Origin: Varroa destructor
Taxonomy: Eukaryota > Arthropoda > Arachnida > Mesostigmata > Varroidae
Reading direction: 5' to 3'
Assembly: GCF_002443255.2 (NCBI RefSeq)
Contig: NW_019211455.1
Location: 13,527,958 to 13,591,957 of the forward strand
Length of the DNA stretch: 64,000 bases
Every line of letters begins with the position of its first letter. Position 1 is the stretch's first letter. Made by a program: the position numbers and the translations under genes. A model generated the notes under the pieces. The model saw only the letters and a program-made list of their open reading frames with translations. It had not been told where the DNA came from and made no database searches. Below are positions 14,046 through 25,196 of the stretch, in pieces.

Positions 14046-14207
14046 CAACGTAGTACTGCCTTCGTTGGGGGCCTGTACCCCGTCACAGGTCGCATCACCC
14101 GAAATGGCCACGTTGTAGCCTCCAACTTGGCCTCCATTTCGGCGGAGCTCCTCGTAAATGAAGCAACGGAAACGATCTTCATTAGAATGAGCTGTCGCGT
14201 GGTCCAT
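14046..14207 (-). CDS. Internal exon, continuation of the DUF7042-type domain (SGDATC motif)
   Basis: This 162-nt exon encodes 54 codons in phase 0 at both ends. It contains SNEDRFRCFIYEELR, then GGYNVAISGDATCDG and NEGSTTL. In the family, YLVGK is followed directly by a short linker, a (D)RFRC-F-YE motif, then SGDATC-(N/D)G and EGS-T. The exon therefore follows the exon at 24327-24525 without missing residues, although a 10.1-kb intron separates them. The acceptor is GATGTTTTTTACAG and the donor is ACGTTG|GTGAGT. The ATG at the exon start is an internal Met by this reading, not a translation start. The coding sequence should continue at lower coordinates with the next cysteine domain (DUF7043 type), which I could not find before position 1. 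Confidence 0.9.
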
Positions 14208-14689
14208 CTGTAAAAAACATCAAATGCGCGCGAGAAAAAGGGTGTTGAGGCCGTGCGAAAACTGTCGACATCAGATTGGCAAGATTAAGTGTCATATCAG
14301 GCGTTTTGGCCCGAGGGACAAAAACAGCCTGTTAGTCAGCAGCGTGATTGCTTAGTTGGCTGTATAGAGCACCCACTAATGTTGCCAGGGCCTATATGGG
14401 TGTGTGCTTTGTATGTTATGTTGTACTTTAGGGCACTTGACCTAAAATCCCATGTGCCTATAAAATACAATATGTATTTTTACTTCGACAACAATGCTCA
14501 GTGATATTTTTAGATTAAAGCCGTTGTCGAAGGTATTGTTTAGCTATACTACCGAAAACCTTAATATGTTATGACAGAAACTATATATCTGCATTTGCAA
14601 AATGTGTATATTTTTGATCTTATTATACTATATTAATTATAAATCCCAGTTTCTTTATTACATCGCAATGGACTAGTAAATGGTGAAAC

Positions 14690-14893
14690 AGCCGATATTA
14701 ATGGAATCTCCGACGTCTGCGGTTGTTTAGTGCTTTGCCTAGCCCAACGAATGAATAGATGGCTATCTTTGCTTATGGCTAATAGTAGCAAATAGCATAC
14801 AGCCTACATAACCGCGAGCCAGACGCACGAAACCATGTGGAAAAAGGAAACGGCGGTAGGTGAAGAAGCTAGGCAGCCAAAAGCCTGGTCCTA
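14690..14893 (+). repeat. Dispersed repeat, copy B (diverged ~200 bp)
   Basis: This is the partner of the copy at 12772-12958, in direct orientation and about 1.9 kb away. Blocks AGCCGATATTAA, CGTCTGCG, GCATACAGCC, CGCACGAA and GGAAACGG occur in the same order. The two copies bracket the coding exon at 14046-14207. The element is not identified; its age is suggested by the divergence. Confidence 0.6.
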
Positions 14894-15280
14894 CAGCTGT
14901 GCGCAAGCGAGTTGCGATCAATGTTAGGTAAGCATCAATGAACGATGTATAAATGACACATGGCTCCTCAAAGTAAGCGGTGCAAGGCACGGCTACTGAG
15001 CCCGGCGTCTGCTAGCAGCACCACAGTACCCCGTATTGGAATCGCTGACAAAGGTCAACGATGGGTAAATTCCCGAATAGAATCCGAACGCGCCTCTTGT
15101 CGACCCCATATGGGTGGGGCAGTCGAAAAAGGTACGCTCCTCTGCGTGTCAAGGAAACTTCTCATAGCGCGCGTCGACTTCCTTGTACACAGGTGTCGAA
15201 AGGTGGGGCAAAATAGGACGGAATATTTATACGATCCCACCCACATTTTCCAGGCAGACTCGCAAGAACTTTTTGCACTC

Positions 15281-15299
15281 ATATATATATATATATATT
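15281..15299. repeat. (AT)n microsatellite, 19 bp
   Basis: A short AT run within the large intron. Confidence 0.9.
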
Positions 15300-15391
15300 A
15301 TAAAAATACGAATTAGGAAATACATGATTGTTTTAAGTAACAGCTATCTGATCAATTCATATAATTACACACGTCAATTCTTCTATCGTAG

Positions 15392-15546
15392 AGCAGTTTT
15401 TCGCAATCAAATGCCTGTAACACCATCAGCCATTCTGACTGTTATACGCCCGTTGCGCAGCAATTGCGTCATATGTTGTGTGGGCGTCACTGCGCTGGCA
15501 AGGACAATTGGAATGTCGGTGTGGGTAAAGCGAGCTGGAAAGAGAG
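15392..15546 (+). CDS. Possible internal exon on the plus strand, unrecognised, nested in the large intron
   Basis: A pyrimidine tract and acceptor (CAATTCTTCTATCGTAG) are followed by 51 open codons and two bases, ending at a good donor (AAAGAGAG|GTAAGC). The frame is closed on both sides by stops that fall in the splice signals: TAG in the acceptor and TAA in the donor, as expected for a true internal exon. The product would contain four cysteines (NAC, SDC, MLC, RHC) and a segment DNWNVGVGKASWKE. I recognise no family. It would be an exon of a gene on the strand opposite the host intron. Chance matches of this kind are possible in 64 kb. Confidence 0.2.
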
Positions 15547-18500
15547 GTAAGCGGGCGGGTGGATGGGCGGGAAGAGGTGCGGAGGCATCGTCCTCTATTG
15601 TTTCACTGGCGGCAGCCTCTTTTGGGGGTTAGATGAAGCGGTGGTGGAGAGTCCTACATAGATGAAGCAAACGTGGTAAAGAAGAAGCATCACTGAACTG
15701 CTCCGGCTACGCACGCTATCGATGGCAACCGAGACGATTACGACGACGCCGGCCACCCCATCGAGAACTGTGAAGGATGCCTATAAAATCTGCAACCATT
15801 AGATCACATAGATAGAGAACAAAGACGATCTCGTGGTAGTACACGATACTACAGGCTGGACGACGAAGCGTACAGTTATAATAAAAGGTTACAAAAAAGT
15901 ATCAAGCAAATCTTTTTTCGTCGGGGAACCATGTTCCATTCTGATGGCGGGGATCACTGCCGGTGATTTGCCCAGTGTTTTTTTGTCATGGGGCTGACCA
16001 AGCAAGACTAACCGCTCATATTAAAGCACTCGTTTTATCAGTAAGCTTCGTGGATAGTAAGTGAAGTAACCGTCTGGAAGAGCCGTTCATGCGTACGATG
16101 GGGTGAGAAAAGTTATCGATTGAGTCGACAGCGTGCGCGTACAGCGAAGAGAAGTTCCGCAACCAAAGACTAACAGTTGCGTCCATTTGCCTTTACGCAC
16201 AAAGACGAACACCATGAATAGTCGCATAGGAGCTTCTCTGCTCTAGCAACGGTCGCAACACTTTTTGCATCTGCAGAACGAGGACGAGGCAGACTCCAGA
16301 GAAAGTAGCCATGAACACTATTATAGTCGGTAAGATTTTCGACTTAGTCCGCGACACACCTTCATAATGCGACCACAACAGCCAACAAAATCGATACCCT
16401 CTTTACGAAACGAGGTCCACACGTTCAGCCATTAGCTAGCCTTGACCGGCACGAGTTATGCTTTTGGACAAACGTAACAGGTAAGACAGACACGAGGAAA
16501 CTGCCCAAGAAAAAAAGTAAACATTCAGAACGAAAAAACATGGGGATAGAATGACTAAAAAAGCAAAGGGACCAACAAAACATAGTCGTTCTGACTTAAA
16601 GCAGAGTCACTCACCGAAAAAAAATCTGTGCTATTTGTTTAGAACACTTGAGTATAAGATTATCCTTGACATAAAGTGACATAACTTTTCAAACAAATAA
16701 ACGTAACGTAATTACGGTTGAGTGATATCAGCATGTGCAATACACTTACTTAGAAGAGCTTCCAGCATTTATTAAGGAGAAACCTCGTAATGTTGTTCGC
16801 GTTCGAATTATTGATGTTGGAGTGAGCCTGGTAAAACCAACAAAATTTTAGGTTTGTAGACACGTAAGGCTACATTGAAACAGCATGCTGTCATTGGTCG
16901 TCCAAATGCGAATCGCATAAGATGTATCAGTTAAGATCTATGGATAGGCTCTTTTTTCTCGAAATTCTACAAAGTGACCGATCAACTTAAGATGTCCAAC
17001 AAATAAAGCAGAGAACCAACTTATCCCACGAGCAGCTTGACCACGTCAACGTAGTTCAATGCTCTGCAGAATCGTCGACATTGACAGTGCAATAAGCATT
17101 TAGCACGTTTCTCGCTTACTTGCAGATTCACATGCGTGCCGACATGACGCTTACGGCGCATCTCACCTAATTTATCCCTGCGTGTTTTGGAAACGGTTTT
17201 GTTTCCACATTGTACGTTGTACCCTTATGCCCAGCGACGACATGGTAACATCTAACCTGACTGGTCAATCGGTCAGTTTAGAGAAGCATAAGGATTGTCG
17301 TTCCCTCGTGCAAAGGCCATTTTTTTAAGCCTACGTTCTTTCCTTTCGGATTTACGCGAAACGCGAAGAAGTACCAGTGCGTCCGTCACACACCGCTGAG
17401 TTTATAGGAAATGTCTTTATAAGCCATGTAGCGAAGAATTTTACCGAAAGTAGGTTTTACCCCCATAGGCCGAAAAAGACATGAGACCAAAAATGTGTTC
17501 TGTGCGCCTTCTCATCTCTCTTCACATACGTCCCCCACAAAAGTGTACTGCAACTGGCAGCTTTGCATCGGGTACTGCAAAAAAAAACAGCTGTTTTTGT
17601 TGGAAAGTGGGCCCAAGAAGTCGCGCCGGTTTGCGCATATCTGTTTGTGTCCCCGAAGGGACAGCCTGCCCACGTCTATGGGAACGGTTAATACGGCGGG
17701 TGAGCGACGTGGCTGTCGCGAATTGCCACTATCGCCAGCCGAGCTTGCCACATGGGTACAGCCACTGCTGCTTATGGTTAACCGTCGGTCGAGTGCGACG
17801 TCGTCTAGTCGCTTCGTCGGTTTTTCCGCCTCTACAAACGTCGTCCATCTCTTCCTCTACAATTCCAGTTGAACAGATTACAGTCCAAGGGGTTGACTGC
17901 CCCGCCAACTCTACAATGTCGTTTCAATATGACTTTGCTCGACAGAAGTCCAGTACCAGTGGCAACAGCAGCCGGTCTGGTCGTCTGCTACTACTACTAC
18001 TACTGTTGCTATAGCACTGTATGTTGGCGAAGCAGTCGAAGAAACAGCAAAAAAGCATGGGACAAGGGAATGACAACAAAAACGATAACGAATAACATAA
18101 ACCGAAGATGAGGCGATTACCCTTTACACTCATGTAATAACGGATACAGCTACAAGAAAAGTTTCTGCAGGTGACTTAGGAATGACGTTATCCCCGAGTA
18201 CGCTGTTAGGACGAAAAAGATTTGAAGAAGGGGGAAACGTGTCTGTTTGAATCGACTGGTTCAAACTGTCAACTGTCGAGCAAAATGGCTACCACACCAA
18301 GCACGCTTGGTGCTGAACCTGTCACTCAAATTCAACCATGCATGAATCGCCTGCTTACCTTGAAATTGATATAGCAATCACACCGTAAAATAGTAATCGT
18401 GATTATTACTCTTCTACAAACGATTCGATAATGACGTATATATTTGTATATAAACCAAAACTTCTATAATTCTTATTATTATGAACCTTTCCGTTACTGA

Positions 18501-18647
18501 CTCTAAGCTGTCCGTTCTACAACGGACCTCAGTATCAGTAAACTGTTCCAGGAATCTGCTAGAGTAGGGGGCTCAAGACAACCAATCTAAAAGGGTCAAA
18601 CAAGAGCTTTTCTTTTTATGCAGACTTTACTGACAGATTAAAATGCG

Positions 18648-18726
18648 CATACCGCCGGATTCGAACCTAACCGCTTTGTGCCCTTCTAGTTAGTACGGAG
18701 ACGCATTACTGCTGTACCACCACTTT
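18648..18726 (-). pseudogene. tRNA-like relic or SINE head with A and B boxes
   Basis: On the minus strand an A-box-like TGGTACAGCAGT (18719-18708) is followed 40 nt later by a perfect B box GGTTCGAATCC (18667-18657). The spacing is suitable for RNA polymerase III. The T-stem and acceptor stem do not pair well, so it is not a working tRNA. It most likely derives from a tRNA gene or a tRNA-derived SINE. The SINE body and tail are not clear. Confidence 0.55.
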
Positions 18727-18999
18727 CTATAATAATTATGCATACTTTTAATTTGAATCATTGCTAACAATTGCTCACTGGTGCATTTTTACGAACTATT
18801 CTGTATTATACTTTATGTGTGGACGTGTTACACCTCGCCTACTACGCCAGCCATAGGCAAATGTATTGTAGCTCAATATAAGTAGTGACCAGCTGGATTT
18901 TAACTGTTTTTTTTTTATATCCTGCTCAGACGGAACAGACCTAAAAACCAGATCTACAGATATGTGTGCTAGCTAAAAATACAAATAATTATAATCATG

Positions 19000-19019
19000 G
19001 TGTGTGTGTGTGTGTGTGT
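19000..19019. repeat. (GT)n microsatellite, 20 bp
   Basis: An uninterrupted GT run within the large intron. Confidence 0.95.
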
Positions 19020-21801
19020 CTATATTATGAATCTGTGATTCAAGGAAAATCATTGGTTATTGACTACTTTTTTTTTATTTGCTAAGACGGCGTGCAGAAC
19101 CTGTGCGTATCCGGCACATTAGGTTGGCCTATTGGTTCGGCCCTTCTTTTTCTTCAAACGCCCCATAATCGCTTCTAGCATTCGTGCGCTTCCATTGTCT
19201 ACAGCTGGTGGTATCAGGGGGCACGGCAGTTTAGCCGATACATATTCCTCGCAGGTCTGCGCCCAGACTGGTTTTCTGAGCGGGTCCATTCGTCAATTTT
19301 TCGCAACCGGTAACCAATATGGCTGCTGATCCCCTAAACCAACTAACTTTCTGTGCCATGAACGTATTATCTGGGTATCCGCCTAGCAGCTAGAGACTAC
19401 AGAGCACGATTATTGTATTCTTTCGCCCTTTCAACGTCCCAATACTCTAATTTCTTACTTTGTTGTCGGTACGAAGTTGATATCGGCTTCCTTAAAGTGT
19501 CAGGCTCTTAAATTAGAACTGCTCGGTGATATTCGTTACTCGACCCATCGACTCTTATAGATAATTTTGGTGTTAGTAAGTCTTAGCGGACGAGGTCGAA
19601 CCTTAGTGATACCGCTGACAGCGATGCCGTATCACATGTTGTCATATGCGCTTACCTACATTGGTTAGACTGGTGCGGGGTTGGCCGACCCAATGAACGT
19701 GTTTCTTCTGACCGGGGCAACCACGAGAAAGCTTCGCGTAGGGTGTACGATACAATAGCATGTGACGGAAAAAGCACTAGTACGAAGCAAAGCTAGAAAT
19801 GGCACATTTTTTTACTGTGTCGTCAGGCGAGAAATACGTTGCAGTTGTTCATTTAGGCCTTTGCCAACTGGCCCCCAAAAGTCAGGCAAGACTGAGTCAA
19901 CGATAAAGTTACGCAGTCACGTCCGCAAGCCTTCATCTTCCAAAGACTGAAGCTCCAATGCCCCCAGTCGCTTTTGCACTCGAATCAAGGCTCAATACAG
20001 CGTAAAATTTGGGCAGAGGCGGTTGGAGGATCTCCAGAGGGAAAACCTAAACAAACAGTTCTGGCGATAGAATCTACTTACTAAACTGAGTTAATATAGC
20101 AAAATCATTACATACACATCTTGCTTGTAGAAAAATTTGTGTTTATGTGTATAGATGAACCGATGACAGTCTAGAAGCATAGTAACTACCCCAGCTCGGC
20201 TGTAAAAGATTTATATTAAGATACAAAATGTAAATATAGACGTTTTTCCAGGTGCTTAGCTAGTAGACGAATAGTGCCATGCTCCTCAAATCACTCGAGC
20301 CATTCAGTCCTAAAACCGACCGGTGTTTTGTTACAGACGAAATACTTTCTTATTTGTTTTTTCTTCGGAAAATGATTCACTTTACATATTGTAGATATAC
20401 TTCACTTCTTTTTTTCTATTTTCCTATCTCTAATCGTGCTTAACAAATAATGTTGTAAATTAGTATCAATGGGCCTGTTACAAACGAGACGTCGCCGTCG
20501 TCGTCAACTGACAATTATGTATGGTAAGTAAACGAACTTGTCTTTCATATGTATATACTTCGAATAGCAGGCTTCTCGGCTTTCCACCTAAGGATCAAGA
20601 TCCTCGTTACGTGTACCTATTGCTGTTGACGAGCATGTGTTAGTAGTATCTACACCTGTTGGCTGGCCAGTCTTTTGTTCGGTAACTTTAGCCGGAACAG
20701 AACGGGATTATTTTCATTCTTGATCTTGTCATTGACTAAGTTTGCTCGCTCTTGCGAGCTTTTGCCTCGCTCTTCTATATTGCTTAACGCATGAAAAGCG
20801 GGACGTGACGGCGACGGCAAAGACGACGACAGAGTACTGAATTATCCATGTTCTTTTCATTTTCCTCAATCCTTTTCTTCCCTACACCAAAGCTCTCTGC
20901 TTCTCCCCCAGTCTCCGTCCATTACCCCCACGGTGCCAGGTCGGTTAGGCGGAACTGCTCTTCGGACTAGAGAACGGCCAACCGCCTTGCTCTCGATGAT
21001 GCCCCTCGGGGCTAACTCGCTCCTTTTTGTCCAATGGCTCTGCCACTTTTCTCTCTGTTGATCTGCCCTGACTCATCGCCTGCTGTTAACGCCCTGTTAG
21101 TAAAAAAAAAGTCTGCTCTCGCCTCTCTAGAGCCAAGTCCTTCAAAATACTTTCTGTTTCATCGTGTTCCGAACGTCTCCTCGCAATGGCCGTGATGAGG
21201 CGCTGAAGCGCACAGGTTGTCTAAGGCTTCGACACTTCCAGCAGTAAAGTGGGGTAAGCACATGAACATTGAGGAGTTCGATTATTCTCTGAATTTCTCT
21301 GAAATCCTTTCTGCATCTAAATACTCCTTTCTTTTATATATTTTCCATCCTGACCAGATCGTTCTGGCCATGTCATCTTTTCTACATAACACATTCGGCG
21401 TTTTCGTGTCTTGTAATTGTTACAACATTGATGCGTTACTATTTCTTAGTTCAATGCGCTATTTGGCGCCACCTGAGACCTTAAACTCACCCTTTTACAA
21501 GTAGCGTAAAAGTGTGGTCCTTCGATCGGTTAACGGTATTCTCCACAACTTGAGCCTCGCCAGGTACTGGATACGCACGAGAACTAAGTGTAACAACGCT
21601 ATTTTCCGAATCGAGGCCGGACAACATTGAACCGATGACCAACTTCGACAGCGATTTTGCCTACCCAGCTTTTATCCAATTGAAGCATACAGAGACAGGA
21701 ACACACAGTTGACGCAATGCATGTCTCGCCCACGTGCTCTCCGGTGTCGCATTGTGATATAGTAGGGTGGGGAAGAACCCACTGAAGCAGGAGACGACCG
21801 A

Positions 21802-21812
21802 CCCCCCCCCCC
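21802..21812. repeat. C11 homopolymer
   Basis: Eleven consecutive C within a locally GC-rich stretch of the large intron. Confidence 0.95.
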
Positions 21813-24326
21813 TCCGCGGCGGGAAAATCCCTCGAACCCCGCTGCCACCTCTCAAGCTAATATGTGAAATACGACGAACTTTACTTCAGACTGAACGGCG
21901 GAACGCCCACAACCGGTTTCATCGGCATAAACGTTGATTCGCCAGGTTGTTCCCCTTCGGCCACGTTAACTAAATTCGTTCACATCAACCCCATCCATAT
22001 TTCCCCGTCCCTTAGACCGCCCCCTCACCTACACATCCGCCACCATCATCCACTATTTCCTTGTTTGCTGTTCCTGCGGCATTCGTTGGACTGCCATCGT
22101 TGCCGTGGGGACCATAGTTTCTCGTCGTTGTTGTCGTTAGCGTTGTCGTTGTCGTCGTCCCACAAGCAAACTGTTACTTTCGGTGGGGCAACATAGATGA
22201 GCAGGCCTGTTCATCTCCAGCCCACCTTGCTATCTTCCTTTGTGTTTGCCCCCTCTCTATGGTCTGATGCTACCTGATGATCGGATGAGTTGATGCGAAT
22301 AGACATATGAACCTTAGACAGCAACGGAGAGAGATGAACGACCTGGACGTGGCGCGACCTCAGCGAAGCTTTCACTGTTAGTAGCGGCGTGCGGTAGTCT
22401 GATGTGGACCGGTTGAATGAAGTTGAACGTGCTACCCGTGCTTACGATGCTTTTGACTATGGTGTAACCGCCGGGATCTGTTTCGCTCGGCAGCAATGGC
22501 GGCGTCACGAACCATGGTAATTACAGCACATACGGCGCTTTCCTCATCGCGGTACACAACAACAACGACTGTTTGGCAGCAGAACGACGCAACGGGCAAA
22601 AGGTACGGTGGTGGTTGCGGTGATATAGACCCGTGCATATATATATAATACAGGTGGATGTATGCTGCTTTCTTATTACGAGTATTGCAATGCTGGTACA
22701 TAGCAGCCGTCCATGAAGCTGACGGGGCATGTACGAATTCTCGACTGCCGTTGAGATACATAAAATGATAGCGTCACGACATGGCAGGGTGCCGTGGACG
22801 ACCTCCTATCTTCCTTTATACCTCGTAGGGGCTTATGGGGAGATCTATTGCAATAATGTGAGTCTGAGATTGGGGCAGATAAGGGGTTAGCGAAATAAGT
22901 ACAGATTTGATATCATTATACGTGCTAGGTAGATTTCTACAGTGTATAAAATTATGAACCAGTTCTGAATTGCGCAGGTAATATAAAATATAATTAAGGC
23001 TCAGTGACTAATTTAGTAGTGCTTTCGACTTACATAACTATTTAAACTACTATACATTTACAGGAAATATGTTACTATTGCAGATTATCCAGTAGTTTTT
23101 AGAGAGTTCACATAGTATCATTCCATCAGCAAGGGGTTTGAGAACTGATATTCGATATTAAGAAATTTATATCCTGAGAAGTACAGACAGATATCCACGG
23201 ACGTCTAGAAACAAGCCTAGATAACGCCCTCACCCCAGCGGTTTCGAGCGGAGCCTACCTAAAAGTACCATCTGTCCCCTCCAGTCGTTATTCCATAACA
23301 GAGGGACAATACCGAATCAATAGCGGCTTAAGCGGCAACACCTTTGTTGTATTCCTATTTCTGAAGGAGGAATACAGAAGTCTGAAGTTCTTAAGGTCCC
23401 ACTCAACTCGTGGGCGAAACCGCAAGAGGCGAAGGTCGAAAAAAAAATACGACTAGGTTAGAAAATCACAGCGACGGAAGGATGGTGAAGAGAAAACCTT
23501 GAAGAAATTTTCTAAAAGAGGCTATAAGCAAAAAAGTAACACCAACGAAACAAGAGGAAAGAACTTTGTTCAATTTGGATGGCGAACCAAGGGTAAGAGC
23601 CAAAATCGACTTTAGGCGAAGGTAACAAATGTAACCTAGAAACATCCGACTGCAGTGTGCCGTCGAGTCAGCCGATGCCTAGGAATCAGCCTAAGATTGA
23701 ACGCTTGTACTAAGAACACACAGATTAAACATGATCGAGCTAAAGCCAATGGGAAAGTGGAGGCAAAGAAGAGACCTAAGGCAGACCATTTGATGTCTTT
23801 TAGCGTCGCGTGCCGTAGATCGGTTTAACGTTCCTAACAATACGACTGGTAAATGATTTAGGTGTTCGTTGTTATCCAGTCTGTCTGTTATCACCATAAA
23901 GATAATCGATAACGGAATAAATACATGCAATGCTCGGAATCGTCAACTTGCGCTCAACATAGCTGCTCATGAAGCGAGTACGGAAAGTAGTACCAGATAA
24001 ACATCAGGGGTCAAGAGTGAGCGAATGACAAATAGACAACGACCAAAAAAAGAAATGAAGACCGCAGATGGATTATGACACATATTGCGTATCAGTAGTA
24101 AATTAAAAAGTCTGCATCGAACGCAACGTGAATACTCTAATGAAATAAAATAGTTCGCGTAAGTGAGTAAACTAAATTAAACAACAATAATAGGATGCAC
24201 GATGTTTCTGCAAAATTACACTCCATAACTGTACACCTGCGTGAAAATAGTTGATTGGTAAGTTAGTACGGCTTAGTTATCATGAAGATATACCTCTCCA
24301 ATTTTATTTCTCGTATGTATACATAC

Positions 24327-24525
24327 CTTGCCAACAAGGTAGTGATGACTCCCTTCTTTCCACGTACCGACACAGGTTAGCGTTTCTTTGCGACTCTCGG
24401 AGTGCGTGTCGTAACACGCCTTGAATTTGAATAAGACACGGCCTTTATCGGTACACGAATCGCTCACCGAGGGCGGGTTTGAGCAGTTTCCGTTACCGCG
24501 GTTATACGAAAAGAGAAACGTGTCC
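24327..24525 (-). CDS. Internal exon encoding the core DUF7042-type domain
   Basis: This 199-nt exon is the best-recognised feature in the window. Its product contains FLFSYNRGNGNCSNPPS, then SCTDKGRVLFKFKAC, then a LTCVGTWKEGSHHYLVGK stretch. The order YNRG-x-G-x-C, SCTD, F-x-AC and C-x-TWKEG-x-x-YLVGK, with four cysteines, is diagnostic of a conserved extracellular domain found in uncharacterised arthropod proteins. The acceptor is TTCAATTTTTAG and the donor is GGCAAG|GTATGT. The first base completes the Arg codon left open by the upstream exon, so the join reads PCPF-R-DTF, as in relatives. The exon ends in phase 0 exactly after YLVGK. Function is unknown; the cysteines and family context point to a secreted or cell-surface protein (inference). 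Confidence 0.93.
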
Positions 24526-24844
24526 CTAAAAATTGAACAGCACAAATACATCCACATACAGGATATGATTAACCAGGAGGGAAACGTTCCAACATTTGTG
24601 TTTATTGTTAGCACACAATCGGCAACCATCAGCCTCAGAGAATGATTTCTCTATGCTCGTTTTTCCCTGGTCCTTTTGTGGCTTTTAAGTGATGATTGTG
24701 AAATTACACGAAATGGTATACGCACTAAGTAATAAGATCACATTAAACATTTTATCTATATATACAGGATGAGCACATAAATAGAAAATGATTAACTGGC
24801 TATATTGCGTTTAGTACTACTTTTATGTTTAAGTGAGATTTTAC

Positions 24845-25030
24845 CTGAATGGGCAGGGAACTGGTTCTCCATCAATCCGGAACACTGAATATAATGGCGT
24901 ATCGCCACTAAGCTCGGCATATGCTTGGTCCAGAGTCCAATTCCCTCGAAGAGGTGACGGCGTTTCCTTGTACTGCATAACATTCGGATGTTTTTGCGTG
25001 ATCACGACGAATGAGTACGTGTTCTCTCGT
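24845..25030 (-). CDS. Internal exon, DUF7042-7045 family secreted protein
   Basis: This 186-nt exon encodes about 62 residues. Readable segments include YSFVVITQKHPNVMQYKE, then GNWTLDQAYAELSGDTPLYS and VFRIDGEPVPCPF. The pattern QKHPNV-Q-KE followed by NWTL and then LYS-FR-x(5)-PCPF is what I know from the region joining the N-terminal domain to the DUF7042-type domain in arthropod members. The acceptor is TTTGTTCCAG and the donor is CATTCAG|GTAAAA. The exon starts at the third base of a codon and ends after two bases of an Arg codon (AG), matching both neighbours. Other members usually have Cys in the YRC-type segment before the QKHPNV-like motif; here the residues are NTYSFVV, so a cysteine pair seems to be missing (inference from memory). 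Use of a more upstream AG at 25081-25083 would break the phase, so I chose 25030. Confidence 0.85.
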
Positions 25031-25131
25031 CTGGAACAAACGATCCTAGCGTTGAGACAAGTTTGCTTTCCACAAAGCTTCTATTCGTAATTACACGAAA
25101 TGGTTCACTACCGACAGCGTGAGCTACTTAC

Positions 25132-25196
25132 TTTTGTATGTTGCAGATATAGAAGGCACTAAATTCATTTCCACCATCACTACAATATTTGAAAGG
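25132..25196 (-). CDS. Internal exon of a DUF7042-7045 family secreted-protein gene (most upstream exon seen)
   Basis: This 65-nt exon encodes about 21 residues, including CSDGGNEF and FYICN. It sits just upstream of the well-supported exon at 24845-25030. The donor is AAAA|GTAAGT, a strong match, and the acceptor is CATCCATAG. An in-frame stop (TAG) lies exactly in the acceptor, so the reading frame cannot extend further upstream without splicing. The exon ends two bases into a codon, and the next exon supplies the single missing base, so the phases agree across a ~101-bp intron. In the family, the N-terminal domain (DUF7044 as I recall) has a Cys followed by a short Gly-Asp-x-Phe-like segment before the region encoded by the next exon; GGNEF fits that. 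The true 5' exon, expected to carry a W-x-G-x-W motif and a signal peptide, was not found. An alternative acceptor (ATTGTAG) lies inside this exon. The exon is probable rather than certain. Confidence 0.6.

Larger units (their letters stand above)
14208..24326 (-). other. Large (10.1 kb) intron of the DUF7042-7045 family gene
   Basis: This intron is defined by donor AAG|GTATGT at 24326 and acceptor TTTTTTACAG at 14208, with phase 0 and family continuity across the junction. The two introns upstream are only 101 and 319 bp. Inside it I see a diverged repeat copy (14690-14893), an (AT)n run (15281-15299), a possible plus-strand exon (15392-15546), a tRNA-like relic (18648-18726), a (TG)n tract (19000-19019) and a C11 run (21802-21812). 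No other coding sequence can be supported. Confidence 0.8.

Noticed and set aside
17481..18014. Longest open frame in the window (177 codons, plus strand)
   Set aside because: A second plus frame and a minus frame are also open over the same DNA, it ends in a CTA-repeat-encoded Leu run, and no domain or splice support is visible. One or a few frames of this length are expected by chance.
20467..20524. Possible first exon: ATG then an Arg-rich peptide, ending at ATG|GTAAGT
   Set aside because: The Arg run comes from a GTC/CGT triplet repeat, and no downstream exon could be linked.
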